Position numbers and translations under genes: made by a program
DNA from: Bradyrhizobium sp. 186
GTDB lineage: Bacteria > Pseudomonadota > Alphaproteobacteria > Rhizobiales > Xanthobacteraceae
DNA: 64,000 nt
Direction: 5' to 3'
Assembly (NCBI RefSeq): GCF_023101685.1
Contig: NZ_CP082164.1
Coordinates: forward strand, 2,790,001-2,854,000
Notes under the pieces: model-generated
Databases searched by the model: none
The model's input: the letters and a program-made list of their open reading frames with translations, nothing else
What the model was told of the DNA's origin: nothing
Part shown: one piece after another, positions 6,753-15,902 of the stretch
How positions within the stretch are numbered: the first letter of the stretch is position 1
Layout: each line of letters starts with the position of its first letter

Positions 6753-9587
6753 CTAAAGACGCTTTATGCGCAGATCTCGATCGATAAAAAGGCGTTCCTG
6801 CCTCGAACTGCGACGCGGCGAGAAAGCTCGGGCGAACCTCTCGAAATCTTCCGGCGGCAGGGGGCGACCGAACAAATAGCCTTGGTAATTGAGCCGTCCT
6901 TGGCTCGCCAGGAAGGCATATTGCTCATCCGTTTCGACACCTTCGGCGATGACGGAAAGGCCCAGGCTCTTGCTAAGCGCGATGATCATTTGTGCTATGG
7001 CGGCGTCGTTTGGATCGACAAGAATATCCTTGACGAAACTACGATCAATCTTGAGCTGATCGAGCGGTAGCCGCTTCAGGTATGAAAGGGATGAATAGCC
7101 GGTTCCGAAATCGTCGAGGCTGAAGCCGACCCCGATCGCCTTCAATTTGTCCATCTTGGCGATCACGTCATCGACATTGCTGACCAATGTGCTTTCCGTG
7201 AGTTCGATTTTGAGAAGATGGGGATCGGCGCCGGTTTGCTCGATGATCGCGCGGACCTCTTCGACAAAATTCTTCTGGCGCATCTGCAGGGCGCTGACGT
7301 TGATCGCGACGGTCAGATGCTCGGTTGCTGGATCGGCAGACCAGCGGGCGAGTTGACGGCAGGCGATTTTCAGCATCGAGGCGCCGAGCGGGAGAATTAG
7401 ACCTGCGCTTTCTGCGACCGGAATAAATTCGCTCGGAGAAACCACGCCTCTCTCCGCATGCGGCCAGCGCGCCAGCGCCTCCGCTCCCAGCAACCTTCCT
7501 TCGTGATCGACCTGCGGCTGATAGTGCAGCAGGAGTCTTTCCTTTTTGAGATCTTCTCGCAGATCGGCCTCGAGGGAAGCGCGCGCTGAAATCATAATCT
7601 GCATGACAGGGTCGAAGAACCGGAGGCTATTTCGGCCTGCGGTTTTTGCGTCATACATCGCCAGATCTGCCCGCTTTAGCAATTCATCGACGTTGCGGTC
7701 CTCGGGCGAAAACAAAGTCACGCCGATGCTGGGTGTACAGGGATATTCATACGGATCGAGCTGAAAAGTCTCAACGAAGGCAGAGAGAATTTGTTCTCCT
7801 ATCGCCTCGGCTTGCAACGCAGCGGCTTTTGCCTTCTGCGTACCGAGATTGGCGAGAAGAACGACGAATTCATCGCCCCCGAAGCGGGCAACCGTATCGT
7901 CCGCCCGAACACAACGGGAGATGCGCTGAGCCACCTTTTTCAGCAACTGATCGCCCACGTCGTGCCCAAGCGAGTCATTCAGCGTCTTGAAATTGTCGAG
8001 ATCGATAAAGAGCAGAGCGCCGAAGGACTTGTTGCGAGTATTGGCGTTGAGTGCCTGACGCACTCGGTCGATCAGCAGGACGCGGTTGGGCAGACCTGTG
8101 AGCTGGTCGAAAAAGGCCAGTTCCAGGATCTTTTCCTCGGCGTGCTTGAGTTTGGAAACATCATAATAAGAGCCGATGTAATTGGTAACTTCGCCCGCCT
8201 CGTTTTTTACGGCGGATATGGTGAGCCAGCGCGCGCAATGTTCTCCGCTCTTGGTCCTGAGGCTCATGTCGCCTTGCCAGCCGCCGGCATTTTTTACAGA
8301 ATTCCACATGCTCTGGTAGAACTCGGCATTGCGGCGATGCGCCCGGAACAGGCGCGCTGTTTGTCCAATCAATTCTTCCATCGTATAGCCGGTCAAGCTG
8401 ACGAAGGCGCGGTTGGCACTCAGGATCACCCCTTTGGTATCGGTGACGATCATCCCTTCCTGAGCATTAAACGCGGCGGCAGCTATGCGCAGTTCAGCAT
8501 TCGTCTTGTCCAGCGCTTCGCTCTGCCGCTGCAGATCGTTCTCAATAGCTTCGCGACGCTCGATTTCTTGCGAGAGTGAGAGGTTATGTTCGGCCAGCTC
8601 CGCTCTATGGCGATTGGATTCGGTGAACTTGATTTGCAGCCGCGCCGCATTCTGACGCATTCGCTCGAAGCCGATGGCCAATCCGAAGAGTATGATGGCG
8701 AAAAGACCAATATAAAAGACGGAGACGGGCGAGAGCGTGTTGCCGTAAAGATCATCCTCGCTCGCTAGCCGCAGGACGGAAAGCCGTGTGCCTCCAATCG
8801 GCGTGCGCAGAGCGAGATATCCCTTCAGTTCGGGAGCCTCGAGATTTGACAGGGGCTGGATGCGGCCGGATTGAAGGGCAGTCAGCGCGCGGCCGTGGGC
8901 GACAATGGGTGAGCGCTCCCGTTCGACAGGCAGCAGCACGTCGCCCTCGTCTCCCAGCAGGAATTCGTTTGGCTGTCCGAGGTCGTTGGTAGAAACCAGC
9001 GATGCAAGCAGATTAAGGCTACTCACGGTGTCCACCGCTCCCCTCATCGTGCCCTTCCGCAGCACCGGCGCACTCGCCACAATCAGGCGGCGCTTCTCAT
9101 CGATCTGAATGCTCGGCTCGGCCCGGTTTACCGTCAGTGAAAGTGTTGGCGCGCTGGAGGCGCCGACATCAACTTGAGCTATGCCGTTTCGGTCGAAAAA
9201 AGCCAACCGCACATAGGCGAGTTGCCCCTGATATTTCTCCTCGTCCAGGGTCGCCTGAAAGCGGCGCTCGATTGCGGCCAGATTGGCAAAAAGCCCATAT
9301 CTGACGGACATTCCGAGATCGAGATTGGTGAAATAATTGGCGATGTCCTCGCTGCCGGCAAGCCGTACGGCGGCTTGCCGGCGCTCGCTTAAAAAATCAC
9401 TGATCTCGGCGGCGCGTGCTTCACCGACTGAAACCAGACGCGCATTGGCGTTTTGCCGCAATTCCATCTGCGACGAATAAAGATTGCCGATCAGGAAGAA
9501 CATCGACAGCAGAAAGGCCCCCGCTGCGATCGAGAGCCAATGCGGAGCTAGAGATCGAGTAAATCTGATCAGCGAAGACTGCATCAA
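6753..9587 (-). CDS. Membrane PAS-GGDEF-EAL cyclic-di-GMP enzyme
   Basis: A 944-residue inner-membrane protein predicted to make and/or break cyclic di-GMP. It has an N-terminal membrane helix (about 18-37), a large periplasmic sensor region (40-285), a second helix (about 288-306), a coiled coil (310-368), a PAS domain (368-480), a GGDEF domain (490-660) and an EAL domain (680-925). The GGDEF signature is intact at 570-574, with the inhibitory RxxD (R561, D564) five residues before it. In the EAL domain, EAL at 703-705, DDFGTG at 825-830 and AEGVE at 881-885 are intact, so both activities are possible. The start overlaps the stop of the upstream binding-protein gene by four bases, implying coupled translation and a joint signalling role. 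Confidence 0.95.
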   Translation of the reverse strand: MMQSSLIRFTRSLAPHWLSIAAGAFLLSMFFLIGNLYSSQMELRQNANARLVSVGEARAAEISDFLSERRQAAVRLAGSEDIANYFTNLDLGMSVRYGLFANLAAIERRFQATLDEEKYQGQLAYVRLAFFDRNGIAQVDVGASSAPTLSLTVNRAEPSIQIDEKRRLIVASAPVLRKGTMRGAVDTVSSLNLLASLVSTNDLGQPNEFLLGDEGDVLLPVERERSPIVAHGRALTALQSGRIQPLSNLEAPELKGYLALRTPIGGTRLSVLRLASEDDLYGNTLSPVSVFYIGLFAIILFGLAIGFERMRQNAARLQIKFTESNRHRAELAEHNLSLSQEIERREAIENDLQRQSEALDKTNAELRIAAAAFNAQEGMIVTDTKGVILSANRAFVSLTGYTMEELIGQTARLFRAHRRNAEFYQSMWNSVKNAGGWQGDMSLRTKSGEHCARWLTISAVKNEAGEVTNYIGSYYDVSKLKHAEEKILELAFFDQLTGLPNRVLLIDRVRQALNANTRNKSFGALLFIDLDNFKTLNDSLGHDVGDQLLKKVAQRISRCVRADDTVARFGGDEFVVLLANLGTQKAKAAALQAEAIGEQILSAFVETFQLDPYEYPCTPSIGVTLFSPEDRNVDELLKRADLAMYDAKTAGRNSLRFFDPVMQIMISARASLEADLREDLKKERLLLHYQPQVDHEGRLLGAEALARWPHAERGVVSPSEFIPVAESAGLILPLGASMLKIACRQLARWSADPATEHLTVAINVSALQMRQKNFVEEVRAIIEQTGADPHLLKIELTESTLVSNVDDVIAKMDKLKAIGVGFSLDDFGTGYSSLSYLKRLPLDQLKIDRSFVKDILVDPNDAAIAQMIIALSKSLGLSVIAEGVETDEQYAFLASQGRLNYQGYLFGRPLPPEDFERFARAFSPRRSSRQERLFIDRDLRIKRL

Positions 9588-10477
9588 TCTGTCTTCGTGA
9601 AAAATTCTGGGAAAAATCGGCGGATGCCGGGATAGTATTTGTCTACGAGCCGGTCATAGACACCAGAGGCCTTGATGTCGCTCAAATAGGCGTTGAACTC
9701 GTCGCGCAGGGCCGGCGCGTCCTTGGGAAAGGCGGTTGCCAACATCTGCCGGCCGGAAATCGGTCCCAGAATCTTGATCCTGCCGGCCCATTTGCGCAAA
9801 TCGAGAATGGCGTCCGGCACGTCAAGCAGCGTGAGTTCGGCTTCCTTGTTGAGCATGGCCGGAACCATCTCATTTAGGTTGGCGCTCTTGTTGTAGGACT
9901 TCAAGTCAAGACCGACATTGACCAGGCCGTAATTGGTCGGATCGAGACAGGTGCGCTCCATGACAAGCACGCTTCTTGATCCTATGGCCTTCCGGGTATT
10001 GGCGATATCCGTCGCGAGATCGGCGCCGTCCTCAATCGGCTGGAGTTCGGACTCGGCCGGTGCCACCAGCAGAACTTGGGACGGAAGAACCGGATCTGAA
10101 TACAGAAGGATCGCCTCGCGCCACGGCAGCATGGTAAATCCGGTCGATATCACATCACCCTTGACTGGATAGTCGCCTGTCAGCGTGACTTCGCCGTCTT
10201 TACGCACTACATCTTTGCCGAGCAGGTCACGGATCACCGAATAAAAATCGGAGTAGACAAGCTCGTAGGAGACGCCAATTCGTTTGGCGAAACCCTGCAT
10301 CAGTTCGACGTCTAAACCGTCGCCCGCGCCGGTGACGAAATTGGCGTAGCGGATGCCGATATGGCGGATTTCGCCGCGCTGCTTGATCTCTGCAAGATCA
10401 GCTGCCCAGCTTGAGGTCATGAACAGAATGGCCATGGCGCCGCTGAGCGACCCAAGGGCGATACGTTTCCAGAGCAT
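9584..10477 (-). CDS. Periplasmic solute-binding protein (SBP_bac_3 type)
   Basis: A 297-residue protein with a Sec signal peptide (hydrophobic core to about residue 25, ending SSWA) followed by an amino-acid-type binding fold: RHIGIRYANFVTGAGDGLDV, a GLDVELMQGFAKRIG helix and a final helix near VYDRLVDKYYPG. Such proteins normally feed ABC importers, but no permease or ATPase is adjacent. Instead the stop overlaps the start of the PAS-GGDEF-EAL gene (ATGA). The likely role is ligand detection in the periplasm, passing the signal to the sensor region of the membrane cyclic-di-GMP enzyme. Ligand unknown. Confidence 0.85.
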   Translation of the reverse strand: MLWKRIALGSLSGAMAILFMTSSWAADLAEIKQRGEIRHIGIRYANFVTGAGDGLDVELMQGFAKRIGVSYELVYSDFYSVIRDLLGKDVVRKDGEVTLTGDYPVKGDVISTGFTMLPWREAILLYSDPVLPSQVLLVAPAESELQPIEDGADLATDIANTRKAIGSRSVLVMERTCLDPTNYGLVNVGLDLKSYNKSANLNEMVPAMLNKEAELTLLDVPDAILDLRKWAGRIKILGPISGRQMLATAFPKDAPALRDEFNAYLSDIKASGVYDRLVDKYYPGIRRFFPEFFTKTD

Positions 10478-10600
10478 GGAGGCGCACCTTGCGTTTATGT
10501 CGGTAGCGCCTGCAACCTACAAGTCGGAACTTAAGAAAGGATAGCGGAATACAATAAAGCAGAATCGAATTTTCGGAAAATCCCTGTTAAGGGTAAAAGA

Positions 10601-11311
10601 TTACATACCAGATGCTGAGTGTAGCGGAAGTGTACTCGATCCGGATGAACCTTTCAGCAGCTTGAGCTCGTTCAACACCGACCTCCAGGGGCCCATCGCG
10701 CTCAGCAGCGAGCTTAAGGTTAATATGATCAAGTATCCTGAAAATTGCCGCCAGTGCGGGGTTTCGCCGGACAAGAAGTGGTGCCCTTGCTGTCCTATTT
10801 GTGCATAAAACAGGACGAGTGGCGCACTGCCCAACAAACTGGTCGTCACGTACTGAAGGGGGGAGACATCGAAGATTGCGGCAAAGAAATTCACCAGTGG
10901 CGCGGGCACGAGCGGCGAGAGGCGCAATCCGAGCAACGTCAGCCAAATCTTCACGGCGGATTGTTCACTTAATTGAGCACTGGGACGTTGAATGTGCTTT
11001 CGATAAAATAGAAACGCGCTCAAACCGCCAAAGGCGCTGCCGAGCAGCACAGCGGCTCCTCCTTCAAACCCATCCATGTAAAAACCCGCCGCCATGCAAA
11101 CCATTGGCATCGAGGGAAAGGCCAGAAACGTAAGGACGGCGGATGTGACCAAAAACATCAGCGCGGTGACGAGTGGGTTTGCGTGGGCCATTGCTTCAAA
11201 GCCCGGAAACAGCTGCCAAACAGCTTCTCTCGAGATAGGCGATGCAAGATACGCCAACGATAGAAGCAGGACGGCCGACATATAGAAAATCAATGGCTTA
11301 TAACTACGCAT
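10601..11311 (-). CDS. VTT-domain (TVP38/DedA-like) membrane protein
   Basis: A 236-residue polytopic protein with an N-terminal helix (8-24) and the VTT/SNARE-associated core: FLAFPSMPMVCMAAGFYMDG, then GSAFGGLSAFLFYRK and LRLSPLVPAPLVNFFAA. These match the TVP38/TMEM64 family, whose members act in membrane lipid or small-molecule transport in the inner membrane. It begins 3 bases after the stop of the PLP-enzyme gene, so the two are co-transcribed. The C-terminal tail is Ser/Gly-rich. Confidence 0.8.
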   Translation of the reverse strand: MRSYKPLIFYMSAVLLLSLAYLASPISREAVWQLFPGFEAMAHANPLVTALMFLVTSAVLTFLAFPSMPMVCMAAGFYMDGFEGGAAVLLGSAFGGLSAFLFYRKHIQRPSAQLSEQSAVKIWLTLLGLRLSPLVPAPLVNFFAAIFDVSPLQYVTTSLLGSAPLVLFYAQIGQQGHHFLSGETPHWRQFSGYLIILTLSSLLSAMGPWRSVLNELKLLKGSSGSSTLPLHSASGM

Positions 11312-11314
11312 CAG

Positions 11315-12712
11315 CTATCCCAAACTGGATAGAAGAGGCGGCATGTAGTCAAAGCTGTTGTAGGTGTTCCAAAAAAGTACCTTCTTATTTTTTAGCGCGC
11401 CGGCTTGCGACATGGTGAGCAACGATCGCCAGGCTTTCAAAGTAAAGACTGGATCAAGGCTTAGGCCCGCCTCTTTCAACTCTTTCGCCCGTTCATCGTC
11501 GGCAGGTTCGATCAAGCCGTAGCCAGGCGCCCAGCTGGTGGAGTCCGGCAAGAAAGTCTCGTGTTGCATCACGCGAAGCGCGTCTGGCGAAATGCCCGGG
11601 AAGCGGATCTTGTGCAGCCATTCCACCGTGCTCTGCGCGAGCTGGGCAACATTCCCTTCCACAAAAGGCACGGAGGGCTGCCGATTGACCACCCATCGCG
11701 TCAGACGGGATTTGTCCTGATCGGCCACCCCCACCACCTTGGTATTCCATCCCATTAGGTGGACGCCCAGGAGCAGGCCCAAAACCGTCGAACCGCTCCC
11801 CATGGCGACAAAAATGACATCCGGTGGCGCTTTCCACGCCTGAGCGGTATCGAGCAACTGCGCCAGCTCAGCGATCGCATTCATGTGTCCCAGGGCGCTC
11901 ACTTCGTTCGAGCCGCCCGGCGGAACGAGCGAATCCGTATCTGGATGCAGCCAGTGCGCCCCATATGCATACGCAGCCTGGCCCGCCAATTCGACGTCGT
12001 TACTGGCGAGAGAAATGTGCTCAACCAGGCTCCGTAAAATTGCCAGGCGTGCCAGGTCCGTCTCGGTTCCCGGAACTTCAAAAAGCACCATGTCCAAGGC
12101 ACAATTCAGCGGCTGTCCATCGCCTGTCAAATCGGACGCGCGATTAGCCAGCGCGAATTGCAGCGCATGGTTGCTGGACACCGCGCCTATTGTTCCCAGT
12201 CGCTTGGATCCAGACCACTTCAGGTTTGGAAGCAGGAACTCATATTTGCGCGCCTTGTTGCCGAAGACGGGATAGCGCGTACTGCTCTCGTTCATCACCA
12301 AAAGATCCGAGCAGTCGATCTGACATGTCACGGACGGTGGCAACTGCAAAAGGTTGTTTTCCCGTAAGAATATCGGTGCCCAGGGAATAGTGGCCCGGGT
12401 ATCAGCCTGCCTCAGGAAGACGGAATTCCCGGGCTCGCCCAGGCGAATGAAGCCGGCAGACGAATCTTCACGGGAAAGCGTGTTGGCGATGAAAGGACCC
12501 TCGATGGCATCGGGATCCAGCAGGGCGGGAAAGATCTTCCCGAGAGCCAAAGATTGCGAGTTCAAGATCGCTGAGGGTGGCGTGAAGTTTGAAACGTCCG
12601 CCATCTGGGGCAGCGGCGGCATCGGGCGCCGGCCTTGAGATACGCCAACCGCGCCCAGCGCGGCGCCCCCCAGAACGACTCCTTGCACAAAGTTTCGTCG
12701 AGAGAGGTTCAT
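11315..12712 (-). CDS. Tat-exported PLP-dependent enzyme, ACC deaminase/D-cysteine desulfhydrase-like
   Basis: A 465-residue protein that opens with a twin-arginine signal (SRRNFVQGV, then a Gly/Ala/Val core to about residue 24). The mature part is a fold-type II PLP enzyme: the segment around GNKARKYEFLLP carries the candidate Schiff-base Lys, IGAVSSNHALQFALANRA gives the substrate-binding loop, and PPGGSNEVSALGHMNAIAEL is the phosphate/cofactor region seen in ACC deaminase and D-cysteine desulfhydrase. Those relatives are about 330 residues and cytosolic; this one has an extra N-terminal 130 residues and is probably periplasmic. It forms a unit with the VTT protein 3 bases downstream. Substrate unknown. 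Confidence 0.85.
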   Translation of the reverse strand: MNLSRRNFVQGVVLGGAALGAVGVSQGRRPMPPLPQMADVSNFTPPSAILNSQSLALGKIFPALLDPDAIEGPFIANTLSREDSSAGFIRLGEPGNSVFLRQADTRATIPWAPIFLRENNLLQLPPSVTCQIDCSDLLVMNESSTRYPVFGNKARKYEFLLPNLKWSGSKRLGTIGAVSSNHALQFALANRASDLTGDGQPLNCALDMVLFEVPGTETDLARLAILRSLVEHISLASNDVELAGQAAYAYGAHWLHPDTDSLVPPGGSNEVSALGHMNAIAELAQLLDTAQAWKAPPDVIFVAMGSGSTVLGLLLGVHLMGWNTKVVGVADQDKSRLTRWVVNRQPSVPFVEGNVAQLAQSTVEWLHKIRFPGISPDALRVMQHETFLPDSTSWAPGYGLIEPADDERAKELKEAGLSLDPVFTLKAWRSLLTMSQAGALKNKKVLFWNTYNSFDYMPPLLSSLG

Positions 12713-13120
12713 TCCACAACATCCGAGTTACAATCGGTATGTTTGTAGATTAACTGTTTTTTTACCTTATTCCAATCCGAATAGGCCCTTCGCGAGAATA
12801 CTTTTAAGGCTTGATTAACCAGGACTCATCCGAAGGCCTGCCAGGTGAGAAAGGGCTGGAGAAGGCGCATTCGACAAACCAAACTAGTTTCGGAGACGGA
12901 TGCGCATTCAAAACTTGCAGCTCCCTGGCTACAAAAGTCTCCAAACTCAAATTCCGCGGAAAAGAGGGAAAAATTGCCCGACATTTCAATGGGCTTTTCA
13001 ATTGGGAATGCGCGAGTTCGATCTCTCCCAGGCTACGGTCACCGTCGCGATAGCCCTCGTGCTGTCCGCGCCCCTCCCTGCGGGCGGGGACACTTCAAGC
13101 GATCATAGGAAGTCGCGGCA
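12713..13120. other. Intergenic region without a supported gene
   Basis: Upstream of the Tat enzyme lies an AT-rich stretch (12730-12790) that may hold its promoter. Overlapping short frames at 12804-13108 show no recognisable features. Confidence 0.35.
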
Positions 13121-13598
13121 ATGGCGAAGAAGGCCCTTGATGCCGATCCGTTGCGCGAGATGATCGGCTTTGCGGCCTAAAGGCCGATGGAGCTGGAGGT
13201 CGAAAGCCAGACAGGGCCGGCATACGGCGAGAAGCGCCCCGAACGTCTGGCCCAGCGTACTGGCTACCGCGACCGGATCTGGGAGACCTGCGCCGGCGGT
13301 CGAACTTCGCATCCCGAAGCTGCGAAGGCTCCCACTTCCCGGGTTTCCTGGAGCCGCGACCACGCATGGCCGAGAAGGCGCTCACCGCCGTGGTGCAGGA
13401 GGTCTACGTGCAGGGCGTCTCGATCCGTACGGTGTGATTTGGTGCAGGCCCCGGGCATGACCGGCATCTCCAAGAGCCAGGTGACCCGGCTCTGCGGCGA
13501 GATCGACGACAAGGTGAAGGCGTTCCTCGGCCATCCGATCGCGGGCGACTGGCTGTATTTGTGGATCGACGCCACCTACGTGAAGGTACGTCAGAATG
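13121..13598 (+). pseudogene. IS256-family transposase remnant
   Basis: Pieces of an IS256-type transposase appear in order but in different frames: LAQRTGYRDRIWET, then in another frame a segment equivalent to VELRIPKLRRGSHFPGFLEP and MAEKALTAVVQEVYVQGVS, then GMTGISKSQVTRLCGEID and WLYLWIDATYVKVRQNG, which contains the first catalytic Asp region. Several frameshifts and stops separate them and the C-terminal half is missing after about 13598. No terminal inverted repeats were recognised. It is a dead fragment. Confidence 0.85.
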
Positions 13599-13789
13599 GA
13601 GTTTGTCTGTCGGGAGTGGGCGAGGGTGGGCCGACGACCTTACCGCAGCATCTTTGCTGGAGATGGCCAAGAACTACCGCGCGGCAGTTCTCCACACCCA
13701 CGACAATCAGTATCTCGCCGCCGTTCCAAGCCGCTAGGAATCGATAATTTGCGTGGCGTCATACGCAAACGCGCGCCGACGGCCAGCCG

Positions 13790-14035
13790 GTGAAGATCAC
13801 CTTCGGCGAAATGCGCAATGCCGGCGTGCGCGGCGTCCTGGTCTATTGCGCGGACTACCGATGCAGCCATAACGTTGCCCTAAGCGCTGATCGATGGCCT
13901 GATGGCGTCCGGCTTTCTGATATCGAGCCTCGCTTCGTCTGCGGTGCTTGCGGCAAGCGGGGCTCCAACGTGCGGCCCGATTTCAATTGGGACAAGGCGC
14001 CAAGGTCGGCCATGGGGTATCGAAACACGACATGA
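13790..14035 (+). CDS. Small zinc-ribbon-like conserved protein (81 aa)
   Basis: The GTG at 13790 opens MKITFGEMRNAGVRGVLVYC, then CADYRCSHN and later VCGACGKRGSNVRPDFNW. The CxxxxC and CxxC pairs suggest a zinc site. I recognise this as a frequent short protein in Bradyrhizobium genomes, function unknown. Its stop codon overlaps the ATG of the next gene (ATGA at 14032-14035), so the two are coupled. Confidence 0.75.
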   Translation: MKITFGEMRNAGVRGVLVYCADYRCSHNVALSADRWPDGVRLSDIEPRFVCGACGKRGSNVRPDFNWDKAPRSAMGYRNTT

Positions 14036-14355
14036 CCAAGGGCTGGGGACGGCCTTTCGAAGAACCGATAGAAGTAGCCGGCCTGAGCTTGGTGACCCTG
14101 TTGGATGCCGGCCAGTATATCGCCGCGCTGCCGAACAAAGAGCACGCCGCGCCGGAGTGGCAAGCCGCGATGGAGGCCCTGATGCTCGTCGTCGAGCTCG
14201 GCGGCCCGACGATGTTTGCCCATATCGGCATCGTGCGGGCATTGAACCGACACTATGTCCCGGCGTTTAACCCGAATGTATGGTCCGGCCGCGCGTTGCA
14301 AGAGGTTTCGTCAACCTGGCAGATGCGGTCTTGCATCAATGTATCCGGCCTCTGA
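14032..14355 (+). CDS. Small conserved hypothetical protein
   Basis: The ATG at 14032 begins MTKGWGRPFEEPIEVAGL, then LVTLLDAGQYIAALPNKEH, EWQAAMEALMLVVELGGPTM and IGIVRALNRHY. This is a common short Bradyrhizobium protein of about 100 residues, helical and soluble, function unknown. The C-terminus after PAFNPN diverges from what I expect and may have been altered by a frameshift or by the nearby IS110 end. It is translationally coupled to the zinc-ribbon gene before it. Confidence 0.7.
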   Translation: MTKGWGRPFEEPIEVAGLSLVTLLDAGQYIAALPNKEHAAPEWQAAMEALMLVVELGGPTMFAHIGIVRALNRHYVPAFNPNVWSGRALQEVSSTWQMRSCINVSGL

Positions 14356-14715
14356 TTGGAGCGTGTTGTGCTCCGGGCCATCATGGATATCAGCGCGCAT
14401 TCGAGCTAATTAGCGGACAGGCCTCGAAGGGGCCATTCGGGTCACCAGTGTTCGCATGCGCCGGGAAGACCGATTCTCCATCGTCGTCTCATCCTCTCGC
14501 AGACCTCGGCGGGTAAGGGATGTTGGTTACGTCATCGATAGCTCCTCACTTCGCACTGTTCCTTTGTTCGTGCCTGGCGGTCGTTCCTTCGTCCCGGCCT
14601 GCGCGCGCAGACGCGCCGCGCGCAAGGGCCGTCAAGGCCGGCCGTCGTGCTGTCCTGACGGCTTGCTCGACCGCTGCCAGGCTGCGCCTTGACGGCCCCG
14701 AGCACGGCGCGAGGA
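14356..14715. other. Non-coding flank and right-end region of the IS110 element
   Basis: Lies 3' of the IS110 transposase. It contains GC-rich, partly self-complementary sequence around 14590-14720. The exact element end could not be fixed because IS110 elements lack clear inverted repeats. Confidence 0.4.
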
Positions 14716-15780
14716 TCAAGCAGGTCGGGACGCCACCTCATCTGTCTTGACGCACTCGAAGGCGCGCCCCTTGTTGAGAACCGCCCAGGCGATGCGGGCG
14801 AGCTTGTTGGCGAGCGCAATCGCCAGCACGTTGTGGTGCAATCGTTTCTTGGCGGCTTCGATCCAAGATTTGAGGCCATAGCGCTCCCAACACTTGACCT
14901 TGACCAGCACAACCCACGCGGCTTGCACGAACAGAACGCGCAGGTAGCGATTGCCGCGCCTTGATATCTTGCCGAGGATCGTGCGGTCGCCTGTCGATAT
15001 CTGCTTCGGCACCAGTCCAAGCCAGGCGCCGAAGTCGCGGCCTTTCGAGAACACGTCTCCAGTGCCGATCGCGGCTACCATCGCGCTCGAGATGATCGGG
15101 CCGATGCCCGGGACCGTCATCAGTCGCTCGCAGCCTTTGTCTTGACGAGCCAATGCTTCGATCTCGCTGGAGAGGTCCTCAATGCGCGCGTCCAGTCGGC
15201 GCCAGTCTCCTGCCAGGTCCTCGATGATGCGCAACATGCGAGGCGCGAGGACATCGGTGCGCGTCGCGAGAATACCCGGCAACTCGGACCGCAGCGAACG
15301 CAGGCCTTGCCGCACGGCGATGCCCCGCTCCAGCAGGAACGCACGGATCTGATTGATGACGCCGGTACGCTGACCGACCAATCGCTCGCGCACGCGGTGC
15401 AGCGCCTGCAGGTCGAGCTGGTCGGCGGTCTTGGTCGCGACGAACTTCATGGTCGGGCGTTGGACAGCCTCGGCGATGGCTTCCGCATCACGGAAGTCAT
15501 TCTTCTGTCCCTTCGAATAGGGGCGCACGTATTTCGCGGGCATCAGTCGGGCGTCGTGGCCGAGCATTTGGAGCTTGCGACTGAGATGATGCGCGCCGAC
15601 GCAGGCCTCCATACCGATTAAGCACGCTGGCAGGTTGGCGAGCCGTGCTTCTACCTGGCCGCGTGACCACTTCTGCCGCAGCACGATTGCGCCGCGCTGA
15701 TCGTGGCCCACGATGTGGAACGAGTTCTTGCCGATATCGATGCCTATCACGGCGATCGCTGAGCTGAGTTTCTGAGACAT
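14716..15780 (-). CDS. IS110-family transposase
   Basis: A 354-residue RuvC-like (DEDD) recombinase starting MSQKLSSAIAVIGIDIGKNS at 15780; the longer open frame upstream reads through the element's non-coding end. Visible catalytic positions are Asp in IGIDIGKNSFH, Glu in LIGMEACVG, and the Asp pair in KNDFRDAEAIA. The C-terminal transposase_20 region follows with MTVPGIGPIISSAMVAAIG and FGAWLGLVPKQISTGDR, ending with the conserved Ser-containing segment. Length is normal for the family and no interruption is seen. Confidence 0.95.
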   Translation of the reverse strand: MSQKLSSAIAVIGIDIGKNSFHIVGHDQRGAIVLRQKWSRGQVEARLANLPACLIGMEACVGAHHLSRKLQMLGHDARLMPAKYVRPYSKGQKNDFRDAEAIAEAVQRPTMKFVATKTADQLDLQALHRVRERLVGQRTGVINQIRAFLLERGIAVRQGLRSLRSELPGILATRTDVLAPRMLRIIEDLAGDWRRLDARIEDLSSEIEALARQDKGCERLMTVPGIGPIISSAMVAAIGTGDVFSKGRDFGAWLGLVPKQISTGDRTILGKISRRGNRYLRVLFVQAAWVVLVKVKCWERYGLKSWIEAAKKRLHHNVLAIALANKLARIAWAVLNKGRAFECVKTDEVASRPA

Positions 15781-15807
15781 GGCGTGCTCCTGTCTTGGGC
15801 GCCCCTT

Positions 15808-15826
15808 GCCAGCTTGTCGTGCTGGC
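15808..15826 (-). ncRNA. Hairpin in IS110 left end, candidate part of bridge RNA
   Basis: A perfect 6-bp stem (15808-15813 with 15821-15826) and 7-base loop lie 28 bases upstream of the transposase start. In IS110-group elements the bridge RNA is encoded in this non-coding left end. The hairpin is seen; its membership in a bridge RNA is inference. Confidence 0.3.
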
Positions 15827-15902
15827 AGGGCCGGAGCACGGCCGGACCATCCCATTAGGGGAAACAACCGCATTGGGGGCGGCGCAAGCTGAAGAGGGAT
15901 CA

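Larger units (their letters stand above)
14600..15890 (-). mobile_element. IS110-family insertion sequence (limits approximate)
   Basis: The transposase gene at 14716-15780 is intact, so the element may be active. Elements of this family have no target duplication or obvious inverted repeats, and their ends hold a non-coding RNA. The right limit must lie before the native ribosome binding site of the small gene starting at 15903; the left limit is a guess from where GC-rich flank begins. Confidence 0.6.

Noticed and set aside
12804..13163. Several overlapping frames of 65-87 codons before the IS256 remnant
   Set aside because: All frames are open at once and none shows a protein-like pattern.
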